Source of the DNA: Bacillus carboniphilus
GTDB taxonomy: Bacteria; Bacillota; Bacilli; Bacillales; JAIVKR01
NCBI RefSeq assembly: GCF_020524035.2
Contig: NZ_CP129013.1
Location: 930,001 to 994,000 of the forward strand
Reading direction: 5' to 3'
Length of the DNA: 64,000 bases
The stretch's first letter is position 1. The number at the start of each line of letters is the position of its first letter. Shown piece by piece: positions 45,849-60,330 of the stretch. Under the pieces are notes generated by a model. The model worked only from the letters and a program-made list of their open reading frames with translations, did not search any database and had not been told where the DNA came from. The position numbers were made by a program, and so were the translations under genes.

Positions 45849-48800
45849 CTAAAATAGTGAAAGCTGATTTTTTTCAGGTAATCCCCCTAAACAACCGTGT
45901 TGATCTAAAAACTCCATAATCGTCTTTGTCACACGACCGCGTTTTTGCAAGTCTTCTTTCGATAAGAATTCTCCATCTTCCCTTGCTTTGACAATATTAA
46001 AGGCCGCATTGGTTCCAAGCCCCGGTATGGAATTAAAAGGAGGAATTAGTGAGTTACCTTCAATAATAAATTCGTTTGCACTAGAACGATATAAATCAAC
46101 TTTATCGAATGAAAACCCTCTCTCACACATTTCAAGAGCAATCTCTAAGACCGTAAGTAAACTTTTCTCTTTAGGGGCAGCATCAAGACCTTTTTGATTG
46201 ATCTCTTCAATCTTCGCTCTTATTGCGGTAGACCCTTTGACCATCGTATCAATATCAAAGTCACTCGCTCTTACGGAAAAGTAAGTTGCATAATACAAAA
46301 TAGGATGATGAACTTTAAAATAGGCAATTCTAACAGCCATCAGTACATACGCTGTTGCATGAGCTTTCGGGAACATATATTTAATCTTTTTACATGAATC
46401 AATATACCAGTCAGGTACATCATTTTTTAACATTTCTTCTTCCCATTCTGGCTTTAATCCTTTTCCTTTACGCACAAACTCCATGATACTAAAGGCTAAG
46501 GATGGTTCTAGCCCCTTATAAATTAAATAAACCATAATGTCGTCACGACAACCGATTACTTCGCTTAGTGTACATGTCCCAGCAGCGATCAGTTCATTGG
46601 CATTTCCTAACCAAACGTCTGTCCCATGTGAAAGTCCAGAAATTTGAACTAATTCTGAAAAGGTAGTTGGCTTTGTTTCTTCAAGCATTTGCCGTACAAA
46701 TCTTGTTCCAAATTCAGGAATACCAAGAGTCCCCGTTTTACACATGATTTGTTCTTCCGAAACTCCTAAAGAGGATGTCCCGCTAAATATCTTCATCACT
46801 TCTGGGTCGTCAGTTGGGATCGTTTTAGGATCAATCCCACTTAGATCTTGAAGCATACGGATTGCTGTTGGATCATCGTGTCCTAATATATCTAATTTTA
46901 GTAAGTTGTCATGGATCGAATGAAAATCAAAATGAGTCGTTTTCCACTCTGATCCCGTTTGATCAGCAGGAAATTGAATGGGTGAAAAATCATAAATATC
47001 CATGTAATCTGGCACAACAATAATTCCACCTGGATGTTGTCCTGTCGTTCTTTTTACTCCAGTACAGCCTTTAACAAGACGATCTACTTCTGCTCCTCGG
47101 AAGTGAATGTCGTTGTCACTCGCATACCCTTTCACAAAGCCATATGCAGTTTTCTCAGCAACCGTTCCAATTGTTCCCGCCCTGTACACATTATCTTCAC
47201 CAAAAAGCTCTTTCGTATAATTATGAGCCTTTGGTTGATATTCGCCTGAGAAATTCAAGTCAATATCGGGAACCTTATCTCCTTTAAAACCTAAAAAGGT
47301 CTCAAAAGGAATATCGTGACCGTCCTTCTTAAGCGTATCATCACAATTTGGGCATTTCTTGTTCGGTAAATCAAATCCTGAACCGACTGAGCCATCATCA
47401 AAGAAATGAGAATATTTACAGCTAGGACAAACGTAATGAGGAGGCAATGGGTTTACTTCGGTAATTTCAGTCATCGTTGCTACAAAAGAGGAACCGACTG
47501 AGCCACGTGATCCTACTAAATATCCATCATTCAAAGATTTTTTCACTAATTTATGTGAGATTAAATAAATAACGGCAAAGCCATGACCAATTATGCTTTT
47601 TAATTCCTTTTCTAGCCTTTCTTCGACAATCGTTGGAAGAGGAGTCCCATAAATGCTCTCCGCCATACCATAACTCATCTCTCTAATTTCTTCATCTGCA
47701 CCTTCAATTTTCGGGGTATATAAATTGTCTTTGATTGGCTTAATGTCATCAATGATCGAAGCAATCTCTTTCGTTTTTTCGACTACGACTTCTTTTGCCT
47801 TATCCTCCCCTAAAAAGTTGAAAATTTCAAGCATCTCATCTGTTGTTTTGAAATGAACACTAGGAAGCTGATGGCGATTTAAAGGGTTCCCTCCTCCTTG
47901 CGTTCGAATTAGTATTTTCCGGTAAACTTTATCTTCTGGATGTAAATAATGAGCATTTCCGGTTGCCACGACAGGTTTGCCAATCTTGTCTCCTAGTTTA
48001 ACAATGTTTTTGATCGTTTCTAAAATCGTCTTTTCATTCGGAACGATGTCTAATTCGATCAAATGTTTATAGTTTTCAGGTGGCTGAACTTCTAAATAAT
48101 CATAAAACTCTGCTAGTTCTTCGACTTCATCTGGAGACTTTTGTAACATGCCTTCAAAGATTTCCCCTTTATCGCATGCGGAGCCAATTAAAATACCTTC
48201 TCGATGTTTCTCTAACAAAGAACGAGGAATTCTAGGAACACGATAAAAATATTCAATATGAGATAGAGAGACTAGCTTAAATAAATTTTTAAGCCCGGTT
48301 TCATTTTGTGCAAGCAAAATAGCATGAGAAGGACGAGAACGCTTATAGGCACTGTCACCACCCATATAATCGTTAAATTGATCGTGATAAGTAATCCCCT
48401 TTTCCGTCGCTTGTTTTAATAGATGAACGAGCAAATAACCTGTTGCTTCGGCATCATAGATGGCACGGTGATGCTGAGTTAATTCGATGTTTAACTTTTT
48501 ACATAACGTATTCAGCCGGTGATTTTTCATATCTGGAAATAAAAACCTTGCTAGTTCTAACGTATCAACTACTGGATTAGTCGCTTTTTGTTCATTTAAC
48601 AATTTTTTATAAGCGGCATTTAAAAAGCCCATATCAAAGCTTGCGTTGTGAGCAACTAAAATGTCATCACCAATCCAGTCTTTAAAATTCGACACAACTT
48701 CTGACACTTCAGGAGCATTCCTCACCATATCATCTGTAATTCCTGTTAATTCCACTGTCGTAGCAGACAAAGAATGATGTGGATTCGCAAACGATTCAAA

Positions 48801-50159
48801 ACGATCGATAATTTCACCCTTTTTTATTTTCACTGCGGCAAGTTCAATAATTTGATCGTAAACGGCAGACAATCCTGTTGTTTCAACATCAAAAACAACA
48901 AACACTTCTTCTTCTAAAAGTCTATGCTGTGCGTTATAGGCAATAGGAACTCCATCATTGACAAGGTTTGCTTCGATTCCATAAATCATCTTTATGCCAT
49001 GTTTTTTACTAGCTGAATACGCCTCTGGAAATCCTTGAGCAACTGCATGGTCAGTTATTGCGATTGCTTCATGTCCCCATTCCTTAGCCTGTGCTACATA
49101 GCTACTAATGGAAGATACAGCATCCATCTGGCTCATAGGAGAGTGAAGATGTAATTCGACCCTCTTTTCTCCTTCTGGAGACTGATCCACCCTTCCTTTC
49201 ATTTTGACTTCATTGATATCATTTGCAATCATCACAAGATCACGAACAAATGTATCATTTTGGATACTTCCTCTTACCTTTACCCACATTCCTTTACTTA
49301 TATGCTGCAAGAGAGCGGCATCCTCTTTGTCTCGTCCAAACATTTTTACCATGATCGAATTTGTATAGTCCGTTATTTTGAACGTACACAATGTTCGGCC
49401 ACTTCTTAATTCTCTTATTTCTGAATCAAATACATAGCCTTGAACAACCGTTCTTCTTTCTTCATCATTGATCGAATCAAGTGTACGCACATCTTCATCT
49501 TGTTTAATTTGATAACCAATCAATAAAGGCCCTTGAAGGGCTTCTTGTCCCTCTTCCTCTTGCTTTTGTTGCATACTTTGAATAGCTTCTCGCATCTTCT
49601 CTTCGTCCTCTAAACGTTTTTGACTTTGAAACTTTTCAATTTCCTCCGTATCGACGTTCACCTTCACTTCCAATTGCAAAAGAGGAAAACCTAAGTTTTG
49701 ATAGAGGTCACCAATAAGAGGAGCATATTTTCGTTTGATTTGTTCCATTTCTGTTTCGGTTTTTGTTTCGATGTATATTTTTCTTCCTTCTACCTTGGGA
49801 ACTTGGTTCATGAGAATGGATTGCATATGTGGAGATAAGCCTTGTAACTCTTCTATACAAAACCCCCAATAATCAACCACTATATCTTGTTCAATCTTTT
49901 CTTCTACAGATTGAATGGAAAAATCGACATCAGCGATCTGTGAAAATGTCTTTCTTAGTTGTGCTGTAAATAATTGAAAAACATTGAATGGGAGTATATG
50001 TTTGAATAAAAAATAAAAGTGCCATTTCTTTTCTTCTTTATGAACAACAAGTTTCGTTATCGCTGCCTGTTCAAAATGAGGATAAATAGAATCATCCATT
50101 AATTGTAAATTTTTTAGTAATAGTAAAAATCTCTCTTTTTGTTCTTGGGTCGCATCCAT
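45849..50159 (-). CDS. polC: DNA polymerase III alpha subunit, PolC type
   Basis: 1436 residues, one less than B. subtilis. Order: N-terminal domain, OB fold, PHP ([27 protein letters not shown]), an inserted proofreading exonuclease ([46 protein letters not shown]), the zinc finger (CPSCKYSHF...CPNC), palm motif DIDLNFSG, and the C-terminal LSLF clamp-binding tail. This Gram-positive replicase does leading-strand synthesis. Unbroken, unlike proS beside it. RBS AAGGAGG lies before the ATG. Confidence 0.97.
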   Translation of the reverse strand: MDATQEQKERFLLLLKNLQLMDDSIYPHFEQAAITKLVVHKEEKKWHFYFLFKHILPFNVFQLFTAQLRKTFSQIADVDFSIQSVEEKIEQDIVVDYWGFCIEELQGLSPHMQSILMNQVPKVEGRKIYIETKTETEMEQIKRKYAPLIGDLYQNLGFPLLQLEVKVNVDTEEIEKFQSQKRLEDEEKMREAIQSMQQKQEEEGQEALQGPLLIGYQIKQDEDVRTLDSINDEERRTVVQGYVFDSEIRELRSGRTLCTFKITDYTNSIMVKMFGRDKEDAALLQHISKGMWVKVRGSIQNDTFVRDLVMIANDINEVKMKGRVDQSPEGEKRVELHLHSPMSQMDAVSSISSYVAQAKEWGHEAIAITDHAVAQGFPEAYSASKKHGIKMIYGIEANLVNDGVPIAYNAQHRLLEEEVFVVFDVETTGLSAVYDQIIELAAVKIKKGEIIDRFESFANPHHSLSATTVELTGITDDMVRNAPEVSEVVSNFKDWIGDDILVAHNASFDMGFLNAAYKKLLNEQKATNPVVDTLELARFLFPDMKNHRLNTLCKKLNIELTQHHRAIYDAEATGYLLVHLLKQATEKGITYHDQFNDYMGGDSAYKRSRPSHAILLAQNETGLKNLFKLVSLSHIEYFYRVPRIPRSLLEKHREGILIGSACDKGEIFEGMLQKSPDEVEELAEFYDYLEVQPPENYKHLIELDIVPNEKTILETIKNIVKLGDKIGKPVVATGNAHYLHPEDKVYRKILIRTQGGGNPLNRHQLPSVHFKTTDEMLEIFNFLGEDKAKEVVVEKTKEIASIIDDIKPIKDNLYTPKIEGADEEIREMSYGMAESIYGTPLPTIVEERLEKELKSIIGHGFAVIYLISHKLVKKSLNDGYLVGSRGSVGSSFVATMTEITEVNPLPPHYVCPSCKYSHFFDDGSVGSGFDLPNKKCPNCDDTLKKDGHDIPFETFLGFKGDKVPDIDLNFSGEYQPKAHNYTKELFGEDNVYRAGTIGTVAEKTAYGFVKGYASDNDIHFRGAEVDRLVKGCTGVKRTTGQHPGGIIVVPDYMDIYDFSPIQFPADQTGSEWKTTHFDFHSIHDNLLKLDILGHDDPTAIRMLQDLSGIDPKTIPTDDPEVMKIFSGTSSLGVSEEQIMCKTGTLGIPEFGTRFVRQMLEETKPTTFSELVQISGLSHGTDVWLGNANELIAAGTCTLSEVIGCRDDIMVYLIYKGLEPSLAFSIMEFVRKGKGLKPEWEEEMLKNDVPDWYIDSCKKIKYMFPKAHATAYVLMAVRIAYFKVHHPILYYATYFSVRASDFDIDTMVKGSTAIRAKIEEINQKGLDAAPKEKSLLTVLEIALEMCERGFSFDKVDLYRSSANEFIIEGNSLIPPFNSIPGLGTNAAFNIVKAREDGEFLSKEDLQKRGRVTKTIMEFLDQHGCLGGLPEKNQLSLF

Positions 50160-50205
50160 TTTTATCCTCCTTACTCAAAACGTCTTATCAATCTTAACTA
50201 AAATC

Positions 50206-50231
50206 AAGGTACCTTAAATGTAAGGTACCTT
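50206..50231 (-). terminator. proS terminator with palindromic arms
   Basis: AAGGTACCTT occurs twice, 6 nt apart; each copy is itself a palindrome. The stem is 10 bp, followed on the minus strand by GATTTTAG. Confidence 0.72.
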
Positions 50232-50248
50232 TCAAATATTTTTTATCA

Positions 50249-51962
<1,714 letters not shown>

Positions 51963-51985
51963 CTAAATTCCTTATTTAATTATTT

Positions 51986-53248
51986 TCACAGGAAAAACCG
52001 TTGAATATCGTTCCACGTAACCACAATCATTAATAAAAATAGCAAGGCAAACCCAACTATTGTCACAAATCCTTCTTTTTGACTATCAATCGGCTTCCCT
52101 CTAATCGCTTCTATCGTTAAAAAGGTTAACCTTCCTCCATCAAGAGCTGGGATTGGGAGAAGGTTCATAATCCCTAGATTTATACTTAGAAATGCAGTCC
52201 ATTGCATTAAACTTGTAAACCCGCTTTGAGCGACTTCACCAGTGTAATGGTAGATCCCAGCTGGTCCTGACAAATCATCAATTGAAAACTGACCTGAGAT
52301 TAAGTTGCCTAACGCAATTAAGATTTGCTGTGATACAGATATAGTAGTAGTAGCTCCATAAGAAAAACTATTGATGAAACTTTTTTCTTGATATTGATAG
52401 ACCCCTATAATACCAGCCGTTTCACCATTTTCTCTCTCAACGGTCTTAGGAGTAACGGAAAGTTCTTGTTCAATTCCGGCTCGATCAATTAAAAAAGTAA
52501 GTTCTTGATCAGGGTTAACAACAATAATATCGGTAATATCTTCCCATGATGCTACACTTTGTCCATTAATAGATTTAACGAGGTCACCTTGCTCAAAGCC
52601 GGCTTCTTGTGCTGGTTCGTTGTCAATGACCTTGCCGATCAATGGATCATCTGTTGGAATTCCACGGATCATTGCTAACAAAACAAAGATGACAAAGGCT
52701 AAAACAAAGTTCATCGCTGGTCCAGCAAGAATAGCCTTAAAACGTTGTAAGATCGTTTTCGAGCCAAATTGACGATCATAAGGAGCGATTTGTATTTCTT
52801 GACCATCGACAATAAAGAAAGATACTTTGGATACATTGAACGTTTGTAACTGTTCATCATCCCCTTGTTCATAACCCGTAATCACCATGTCATGTTCAAG
52901 ATCCGTTGATTGAACTTCAATTATTCTTGCATCAGGATAACGTTCTTTATTATTTAACACAATTTTATCCACTTCACCTTGATCATTGAAAAGAAGACCT
53001 ACATTATGGCCTGGTTTTAATTCAATGACCTCTGGGTCTTCCCCTGCCATTTTAACATATCCACCAATTGGCAATAAGCGGATCGTATAAACCGTTTCTT
53101 TCCGTTTAAATGCAAAGACCTTGGGACCAAAGCCGATCGCAAATTCACGACATAATATACCAGCCCGCGAGGCAAAGATTAAATGTCCTAGTTCATGGAC
53201 GAAGACAAGAACGCCAAAAACAAGGATAAACGCTAAAACATTACTCAA
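51986..53248 (-). CDS. rasP: site-2 intramembrane zinc metalloprotease
   Basis: 420 residues from a TTG at 53248, behind AAGGTGG. HExxH is VFVHELGHLIF in the first helix (about residues 14-24). A PDZ domain lies in the middle (VIDNEPAQEAGFEQGDLVKSINGQSV), and the second catalytic motif is NLLPIPALDGGRL. Three or four membrane helices. RasP cleaves anti-sigma factors such as RsiW and FtsL. The frame starts five codons earlier at a GTG with less support. It precedes proS by 32 nt. Confidence 0.93.
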   Translation of the reverse strand: MSNVLAFILVFGVLVFVHELGHLIFASRAGILCREFAIGFGPKVFAFKRKETVYTIRLLPIGGYVKMAGEDPEVIELKPGHNVGLLFNDQGEVDKIVLNNKERYPDARIIEVQSTDLEHDMVITGYEQGDDEQLQTFNVSKVSFFIVDGQEIQIAPYDRQFGSKTILQRFKAILAGPAMNFVLAFVIFVLLAMIRGIPTDDPLIGKVIDNEPAQEAGFEQGDLVKSINGQSVASWEDITDIIVVNPDQELTFLIDRAGIEQELSVTPKTVERENGETAGIIGVYQYQEKSFINSFSYGATTTISVSQQILIALGNLISGQFSIDDLSGPAGIYHYTGEVAQSGFTSLMQWTAFLSINLGIMNLLPIPALDGGRLTFLTIEAIRGKPIDSQKEGFVTIVGFALLFLLMIVVTWNDIQRFFL

Positions 53249-53262
53249 CGATATAACCACCT

Positions 53263-54408
53263 TTATTTGATTAGTGAACGTACATAAAGCCTTGTATCTT
53301 TATCTACATTTAAAATAGTAGATAAAGAAGGATGCTTCTCTACTTGATGACGATTTAAAGAGTGCTCAATAAGTGTTTCGATTTCCAAAAATTCAATCTC
53401 ACCTTGTAAAAAAGCTTGTACGGCGATTTCATTAGCAGCATTTAATACTACAGGCATTGTACCACCTATTTTACCCGATTCATATGCAAAATGTAAGCAA
53501 CGAAATCTGTCACCATTCACTTTATCAAAATGTAGTGATCCAATTTGCCACAGGTCTAATCGTTTTGTAGATAAAACTTTCCTTTCCGGATAGGTCAAAG
53601 CGTATTGGATAGGCACTTTCATATCAGGTGTTCCTAATTGAGCCATGACACTACCATCGTGGAATTGAATCATTGAATGAATAATACTTTCTTTATGTAA
53701 TAATACGTCAATTTTATCATAGGAGATATCAAACAACCAATGAGCTTCAATGACTTCAAAACCCTTATTCATCATGGTTGCTGAATCAATCGTAATTTTT
53801 GCTCCCATTGACCAATTTGGGTGATTAAGCGCTTCGTTAACCGTTACCCCTTTTAATTCCGCTCTAGTTTTATCTCGGAAACTTCCTCCTGAAGCCGTCA
53901 CAATCAATTTTTCAATCGACTTCTTGTTTTCGCCTTGAAGTGCCTGTAAGATAGCTGAATGCTCACTGTCGATTGGAAGTAGTTTAACATTATGTACTTT
54001 AGCTGCTTCTGTCACAAGATGACCAGCTACAACTAACGTTTCTTTGTTTGCAATCGCCACATCTTTCTTGGCCTCAATGGCTTTTAAAGTCGGCATCAAC
54101 CCAACACTACCGACGACACTATTCACCACAATAGTCGCTTCTTCATAAATTGCTACTTCCACATTTCCCTCTATTCCCCAAACAACCCGTGTTTGATGGG
54201 GAACATGTATGTTAATTTTATCGTATGTTTCCTTATCCTTTACAGCAACTAAGCTAGGTCTAAATTCTTCAATAATTTTTAAACCTTCTTTAATGTTCGT
54301 TCCAAAAGATAGAGCAACTAATGTAAAATCATTCTTATGTTCTCTTATTACATCTAATGTTTGGAGACCTATTGAACCTGTTGCTCCTAGTAAACTAATT
54401 TTTTTCAC
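53263..54408 (-). CDS. dxr: 1-deoxy-D-xylulose 5-phosphate reductoisomerase
   Basis: 381 residues, family length. NADPH site [13 protein letters not shown], then [34 protein letters not shown] and [22 protein letters not shown]. Second step of the MEP isoprenoid pathway, feeding UppS. The start is a GTG preceded by GGAGTGATTAG. It ends 15 nt before rasP. Confidence 0.96.
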   Translation of the reverse strand: MKKISLLGATGSIGLQTLDVIREHKNDFTLVALSFGTNIKEGLKIIEEFRPSLVAVKDKETYDKINIHVPHQTRVVWGIEGNVEVAIYEEATIVVNSVVGSVGLMPTLKAIEAKKDVAIANKETLVVAGHLVTEAAKVHNVKLLPIDSEHSAILQALQGENKKSIEKLIVTASGGSFRDKTRAELKGVTVNEALNHPNWSMGAKITIDSATMMNKGFEVIEAHWLFDISYDKIDVLLHKESIIHSMIQFHDGSVMAQLGTPDMKVPIQYALTYPERKVLSTKRLDLWQIGSLHFDKVNGDRFRCLHFAYESGKIGGTMPVVLNAANEIAVQAFLQGEIEFLEIETLIEHSLNRHQVEKHPSLSTILNVDKDTRLYVRSLIK

Positions 54409-54458
54409 CTAATCACTCCATACTTTTTGCAAACATGACCTATTGTCAAGTTCATTGC

Positions 54459-55256
54459 TTAGTTTGAAAAATAGCTAAGTAACATATAAAAAATAGGTAA
54501 AACAAACAGCAAACTATCGAAGCGATCTAATACCCCTCCATGTCCAGGCATGATTCTGCCGGAATCCTTGACAACAAAGTGTCTCTTTAAAGCAGACTCG
54601 ACTAAATCACCCAGTTGTCCAAAAATCGAAATGACAACCGTAACAATCATTAAAAATGGAAGTTGTAAGGAAACATCAATCACAATAGAAAAAATAGTTG
54701 CAACGATCACTGATAGTATAATTCCGCCTAAAGCACCTTCTATCGTCTTATTAGGACTTATATGTGGCGCAAGTTTCCTTTTTCCTATCGCTCTTCCAAT
54801 AAAGTAAGCACCAGAATCAGATGCCCATATAGTAAAAAGGGCAAAAATTATATAAACTAATCCTTCACTTCGTACCTCGATAGCATAATGAAACCCATAA
54901 CCCAAAAAGATAGATGACAACAAGACAAAACCAGCATTTTCAAATGTGAACTTGTTTTTTGAGAAAACAGTATAACTTAATAGAAGTAATGTTACTAAAA
55001 GGATCGCTTCTCCTTTATAGAGAATAAATTGATATAAAATATTGATATAACCTTTAGGAAAAATGATCATGTACAACAAGATTAAGCTTGTTATACCAGG
55101 AAAAGTAAGTAGTTTTATTTTTTTCATTCGCAACATTTCAAATAAAGCAATCGAACCTAAAATATAGATAAATAAAGTAAACGGAAGACCTCCATAAATA
55201 ACAATGGGTATTGATACAATAATTGCTATTATTGCACTTAATAATCTTTGTTTCAT
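54459..55256 (-). CDS. cdsA: phosphatidate cytidylyltransferase
   Basis: 265 residues with about eight hydrophobic helices. The CDS signature is seen as SALKRHFVVKDSGRIMPGHG followed by GVLDRFDS. Makes CDP-diacylglycerol, the donor for PgsA also in this window. Located between uppS (16-nt gap) and dxr. Confidence 0.95.
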   Translation of the reverse strand: MKQRLLSAIIAIIVSIPIVIYGGLPFTLFIYILGSIALFEMLRMKKIKLLTFPGITSLILLYMIIFPKGYINILYQFILYKGEAILLVTLLLLSYTVFSKNKFTFENAGFVLLSSIFLGYGFHYAIEVRSEGLVYIIFALFTIWASDSGAYFIGRAIGKRKLAPHISPNKTIEGALGGIILSVIVATIFSIVIDVSLQLPFLMIVTVVISIFGQLGDLVESALKRHFVVKDSGRIMPGHGGVLDRFDSLLFVLPIFYMLLSYFSN

Positions 55257-55271
55257 ATCGTTTCATCACCT

Positions 55272-56033
55272 TTAAACGCCACCATAACGGCGCCCTCTTT
55301 GTTGGTATTCTTTAATTGCTTGAATAAGATGTTCTTCATTAAAATCTGGCCATAATACATCTGTAAAGTAAAATTCTGTGTAAGCTAATTGCCAAAGCAT
55401 AAAATTACTTAATCGAATTTCGCCACTCGTCCTGATTAATAAATCTGGGTCTGGTAGAGGATACGTCATCATACACTGAGTTAATTTCTCTTCATCAAAC
55501 TGATCAACAGTGTATTCACCTTTTTCAATACAGCTGATTGCTTCTTTAACAGCATGGACAATTTCTGTCCTACTTCCATAGTTTAAAGCAAAATTTAACA
55601 CTAAACCACTGTTTTTTGATGTATCTTTTATCGCTTTGTTAACAATTTTCCGTGTATGCTCAGGTATTTGACTCAAATCGCCTGTGACACGAACCTTTAC
55701 ATTTTGTTCAATCAATTCAGGCAAGAAAGAAGATAAAAATTCCCCTGGAAGTTTCATTAAGTATTCTACTTCTGTTTTTGGTCTTTTCCAATTTTCTGTT
55801 GAAAAAGCATATAACGTTAAAGCTTTCACTTGATAATGACTTGCTAATTTAGTCACTTTACGAACAACTTTCATACCTTCATGATGACCTGCAACTCTTG
55901 GAAGGGAGCGCTTTTGAGCCCAACGTCCATTTCCATCCATAATAATGGCGATATGTTCAGGAATTTTCCCATTAAAAATATCCTCTTCAACTAAAGGGTA
56001 CAACTGTCTATTTTTTTTAAGCCATTTGAACAT
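55272..56033 (-). CDS. uppS: isoprenyl (undecaprenyl diphosphate) synthase
   Basis: 253 residues. cis-prenyltransferase motifs: AIIMDGNGRWAQKR (catalytic Asp), LYAFSTENWKRP, and the C-terminal PDPDLLIRTSGEIRLSNFML. Makes the C55 lipid carrier for peptidoglycan and teichoic acids. First of the uppS-cdsA-dxr-rasP-proS row; a terminator lies between frr and uppS. Confidence 0.96.
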   Translation of the reverse strand: MFKWLKKNRQLYPLVEEDIFNGKIPEHIAIIMDGNGRWAQKRSLPRVAGHHEGMKVVRKVTKLASHYQVKALTLYAFSTENWKRPKTEVEYLMKLPGEFLSSFLPELIEQNVKVRVTGDLSQIPEHTRKIVNKAIKDTSKNSGLVLNFALNYGSRTEIVHAVKEAISCIEKGEYTVDQFDEEKLTQCMMTYPLPDPDLLIRTSGEIRLSNFMLWQLAYTEFYFTDVLWPDFNEEHLIQAIKEYQQRGRRYGGV

Positions 56034-56092
56034 ATTAATCCTCCAACATCGTACACTTCATATGTTTGTGCAAAAAAACATACCTTTTTATT

Positions 56093-56118
56093 AAAAAAAC
56101 CCCCTGTTTTAGAGAGGG
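56093..56118 (-). terminator. frr terminator
   Basis: Minus-strand CCCTCT / AGGGGG (6 bp, one G-U) with a 7-nt loop and TTTTTTT. Confidence 0.78.
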
Positions 56119-56148
56119 CTCAACTTTAGGAGATTGTTCTAAAAAGAA

Positions 56149-56703
56149 TTAAACTTCCAAAATTTCTTTTTCTTTATCTTTCGTTACATCATCAATTTTT
56201 GCAATAAAATCATTTGTAAGATTTTGAACATCTTCCGTTAATCCCCGTAATTCGTCCTCAGAGATCTCCCCGTCTTTCTGTTGCTTTTTGAGCTCATCAT
56301 TTGCATCTCTGCGAATGTTTCTAACTGCTACTTTTGCTTCTTCACTATACTTTTTAACGAGCTTTACTAACTCTTTACGTCTCTCTTCTGTTAGAGCAGG
56401 AATCGTTAAGCGGATAACATTACCATCGTTAGTAGGAGTAATCCCGAGATCGGACTTTAAAATTGCTTTTTCAATATCACCGATTGACGATTTATCATAA
56501 GGTGTTACAACTAACATTCTCGCCTCAGGTACATTAATGGACGCAAGCTGATTAACTGGTGTTGGTGCTCCGTAATAATCTACTGAGATTTTATCTAAAA
56601 GTGACGCATTTGCGCGACCTGCACGAATAGAAGCTAAATCACGCTGATATGACCCATGTGCTTTTTCCATTCTTTGTTTTGCATTATTAATTGCCGTTGA
56701 CAT
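56149..56703 (-). CDS. frr: ribosome recycling factor
   Basis: 184 residues. RRF pattern: [32 protein letters not shown], and [18 protein letters not shown]. Splits post-termination ribosomes with EF-G. Three nucleotides after pyrH. Confidence 0.97.
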   Translation of the reverse strand: MSTAINNAKQRMEKAHGSYQRDLASIRAGRANASLLDKISVDYYGAPTPVNQLASINVPEARMLVVTPYDKSSIGDIEKAILKSDLGITPTNDGNVIRLTIPALTEERRKELVKLVKKYSEEAKVAVRNIRRDANDELKKQQKDGEISEDELRGLTEDVQNLTNDFIAKIDDVTKDKEKEILEV

Positions 56704-56706
56704 TAA

Positions 56707-57429
56707 TTATTTCCCCCTCACAATAGTTCCAATTTTTTCTCCTACCACTACTTTTTTAATATTCCCTTCTTCCATAATTGAGAATACTATAAGTGGAATA
56801 TCATTGTCCATACATAATGATGATGCGGTTGAATCCATAACAGCTAACCCATCTTTTAATACATCTAAGTATGAAAGTTCTTGAAATTTAACAGCTGATT
56901 GATCTTTTTTCGGATCAGCTGTATATACACCATCAACATTGTTTTTAGCCATTAAGATGACATCCGCTTCAATTTCAGCGGCTCTAAGGGCTGCTGTTGT
57001 ATCAGTTGAAAAATAAGGGTTACCTGTACCAGAAGCGAAAATCACAACGCGTTTCTTTTCTAAATGTCTGATCGCTTTTCTTCTGATATAAGGTTCTGCT
57101 ACTTGACGCATTTCAATTGAAGTTTGAACTCTTGTTTGAATTCCTAAATTCTCTAAGCTATCTTGAAGTGCCAATGAATTCATTACAGTTGCCAACATTC
57201 CCATATAATCAGCTGTTGCTCGATCCATCCCCATCTCACTGCCTATTTTCCCGCGCCAAATATTACCTCCGCCTACGACGACCGCTACTTCTACGCCTAA
57301 TTCCTGGATTTCTTTCACTTGTCTAGCAATCGATTGTATGACAGCGGGGTTTATTCCAAAACCTTCCTCACCAGCTAAAGCCTCTCCGCTAAGTTTCAAT
57401 ACAATACGGTTATATTTAGGTTTACTCAT
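56707..57429 (-). CDS. pyrH: UMP kinase
   Basis: 240 residues, as in B. subtilis, from the ATG at 57429 ([18 protein letters not shown]), which is 4 nt after GGAGGTAG. Amino-acid kinase fold motifs: [26 protein letters not shown] and [13 protein letters not shown]. Converts UMP to UDP. Confidence 0.96.
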   Translation of the reverse strand: MSKPKYNRIVLKLSGEALAGEEGFGINPAVIQSIARQVKEIQELGVEVAVVVGGGNIWRGKIGSEMGMDRATADYMGMLATVMNSLALQDSLENLGIQTRVQTSIEMRQVAEPYIRRKAIRHLEKKRVVIFASGTGNPYFSTDTTAALRAAEIEADVILMAKNNVDGVYTADPKKDQSAVKFQELSYLDVLKDGLAVMDSTASSLCMDNDIPLIVFSIMEEGNIKKVVVGEKIGTIVRGK

Positions 57430-57522
57430 GGCTACCTCCATAATATGTATTCATTGAAATTCCCATTTGTTTATGTATGTGGTCAATGACAGAGTAATAA
57501 TACTACCACCTATCTTTTAAAA

Positions 57523-57546
57523 TAGGGAACACAAATGTGTTCCCTA
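57523..57546 (-). terminator. hairpin between tsf and pyrH
   Basis: TAGGGAACAC / GTGTTCCCTA (10 bp, loop ATTT) then TTTTAAAAG on the minus strand. Confidence 0.72.
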
Positions 57547-57608
57547 CATTTAAACCTTATTATATCACTTATGTAAATTTTTTTTACACAAGTTCAAGTC
57601 AACGAACC

Positions 57609-58490
57609 TTATTTTTTAACTTGATTCATTACTTCTTCAGCAAAGTTATCTTGGCGCTTTTCGATTCCTTCTCCTACTTCATAGCGAATAAAGGACTTGA
57701 CAGTAGCTCCTTTAGATTCAACAAATTTTCCTACTTTTTCATCTGGGTTTTTGACAAAACTTTGATCAAGTAAGCAAATTTCTTCGAAAAATTTATTCAA
57801 ACGACCTTCAACCATTTTAGCGACAATTTTTTCTGGTTTACCTTCGTTTAATGCTTGCTGTGTCAATACTTCACGCTCACGCTCAATTTCCTCAGCAGAC
57901 ACTTTATCTCTAGTAATATACTTTGGATTTACAGCTGCAACATGCATTGCTACATCTTTTGCAACTTCTTCATCCTCAGTTCCCTCAAGTACTGTTAAAA
58001 CGCCGATTCGTCCACCCATATGAAGGTAGGCACCAAATGCACCATTTTCAGGTTTAGAAACGATTTCAAAACGACGAAGAGTCAGCTTTTCTCCAATCTT
58101 TGCAATAGAAGCAGTAATAAACTCTTCAACTGTCGAACCATTGTTCATTTTAGAAGCAAGTGCATCTTCTAATGAAGCAGGTTTAACCTCAAGAAGGTGA
58201 TCTGCTAATTCATTCAATAGTTGTTTAAAACCTTCATTTTTCGCAACAAAGTCAGTCTCAGAGTTCACTTCTAAAATAACCGCCTCTGAACCATTTGTTT
58301 TAATTAAGGAAGAGCCTTCAGCAGCAATACGGTCTGCCTTTTTAGCAGCTTTTGAAATCCCTTTTTCTCTTAGAAAGTCAATCGCTTTCTCCATATCACC
58401 ATTTGTTTCAGTTAATGCTTTTTTACAGTCCATCATCCCTGCGCCAGTTTTTTCGCGCAACTCTTTCACCATTTGTGCAGTAATTGCCAT
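57609..58490 (-). CDS. tsf: elongation factor Ts
   Basis: 293 residues. N-terminal UBA-like helix bundle with the EF-Tu contact [16 protein letters not shown] and a TDFVAKNE loop. Nucleotide exchange factor for EF-Tu. Follows rpsB past a hairpin. Good AGGAGG ribosome site. Confidence 0.97.
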   Translation of the reverse strand: MAITAQMVKELREKTGAGMMDCKKALTETNGDMEKAIDFLREKGISKAAKKADRIAAEGSSLIKTNGSEAVILEVNSETDFVAKNEGFKQLLNELADHLLEVKPASLEDALASKMNNGSTVEEFITASIAKIGEKLTLRRFEIVSKPENGAFGAYLHMGGRIGVLTVLEGTEDEEVAKDVAMHVAAVNPKYITRDKVSAEEIEREREVLTQQALNEGKPEKIVAKMVEGRLNKFFEEICLLDQSFVKNPDEKVGKFVESKGATVKSFIRYEVGEGIEKRQDNFAEEVMNQVKK

Positions 58491-58572
58491 GTTTATTTCC
58501 TCCTTTTCAATTATACGGTTTAATTGCTTTTGAAAATATAATGTATATTTAATATGTAATTAGTGTTTTAAA

Positions 58573-58605
58573 AAGGTGATAAAAGAACGATCCTCTTATC
58601 ACCTT
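58573..58605 (-). terminator. hairpin between rpsB and tsf
   Basis: AAGGTGATAA / TTATCACCTT (10 bp, 13-nt loop), followed by TTTAAAAC on the minus strand; a partial terminator at a position where many bacteria attenuate tsf. Confidence 0.7.
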
Positions 58606-58617
58606 ATCATTACCTAA

Positions 58618-59316
<699 letters not shown>

Positions 59317-59453
59317 CTAAATTCCTCCTAGTGGTTTTTAATAGAGCCTCCGCTCGCATCTTCTTTTATCACAACTATTCGTTATTGTTCTATTTTAAAA
59401 ATAGCACCCATGATAAAATCAACAAGCGTGTGTAGTAACTAACACCGAGAAAC

Positions 59454-59482
59454 AATATACCATAACTTTTAACAACAATCAA
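59454..59482 (-). promoter_or_regulatory. sigma-A promoter of rpsB
   Basis: -35 TTGATT (59477-59482), 17-nt spacer, -10 TATATT (59454-59459). The leader of about 130 nt contains GAGC...GGCTC and other small stems, compatible with S2 autoregulation, which I cannot confirm. Confidence 0.72.
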
Positions 59483-59544
59483 GAAAACTTTAACTAAGTA
59501 TGTTACAATGTGTGTTCAAAAAGAAAGGAAAGGACACCAATCTC

Positions 59545-60291
59545 TTACACCAACAAATATTTTAGCTTGTTTATAGCCTTAGTATGAATTTGAGATATTC
59601 TTGAAGTAGAAAGGCCTAACACTTTTCCAATTTCGGTTAATGTCAATTCTTCCTTATAGCATAAACTAATGACTAATTGTTCATTTTCAGACAGTTCTTC
59701 AATCTTTTCAACAAGTTGTTCAACCAACTCTTGTTTTAAGAGTTGCTCCTCTGGGGTGGCCATTTTTTGATCTTTAATAACAAAAACCATTTGATCACCA
59801 TCTTCATGATCCACCATTTTTTCATCTATAGATAGGATGTTTGCATAATACCCTTCTCGTACAATTGTCTTAACCTCGTCCTCTGTTATGTTCAATTCAT
59901 TAGCAACTTCCTTATTCGTCACTTTACGTAACAGTTTTTGTTCCAATTGCTCAAAAGTTGTTTCAATCCGCTTTGCTTTTTCTCTTGCACTCCTAGGAAG
60001 CCAATCTTCTTTTCTAAGCCCATCTAATATAGCTCCTCGAATTCGAAAAGAGGCATATGTATCGAATTTTAAATCTCTTGATAGATCAAATTTTTCTAAT
60101 GCATCATAAAGACCCACCATTCCTAGACTCATTAAATCTTCTTTATCAACAGATTTAGGTAACCCTGAAGCAATTCTATTCACATGATAACTAACAAGCG
60201 GTATATATTTACGAATCAACATATCAGCTGCATTTGCATCTTTTGCATTTACCCATGAATCCCAATATTGTTGATCTTCTAGCGTATTCAA
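59545..60291 (-). CDS. sigD: RNA polymerase sigma factor SigD (FliA)
   Basis: 248 residues. Sigma-28 regions: region 2 (LIRKYIPLVSYHVNRIASGL; DLMSLGMVGLYDALEKFDLS; FDTYASFRIRGAILDGLRKEDW), region 3, and region 4 HTH (LTLTEIGKVLGLSTSRISQIHTKAI). Directs flagellin, motor, chemoreceptor and autolysin genes. Starts at TTG 60291 behind GGAAGGTG. Unlike B. subtilis, no swrB (ylxL) follows; rpsB begins 229 nt away. Confidence 0.96.
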   Translation of the reverse strand: MNTLEDQQYWDSWVNAKDANAADMLIRKYIPLVSYHVNRIASGLPKSVDKEDLMSLGMVGLYDALEKFDLSRDLKFDTYASFRIRGAILDGLRKEDWLPRSAREKAKRIETTFEQLEQKLLRKVTNKEVANELNITEDEVKTIVREGYYANILSIDEKMVDHEDGDQMVFVIKDQKMATPEEQLLKQELVEQLVEKIEELSENEQLVISLCYKEELTLTEIGKVLGLSTSRISQIHTKAINKLKYLLV

Positions 60292-60330
60292 AATACATAC
60301 ACCTTCCTTTATTTGTGATAAGGGTCATTT

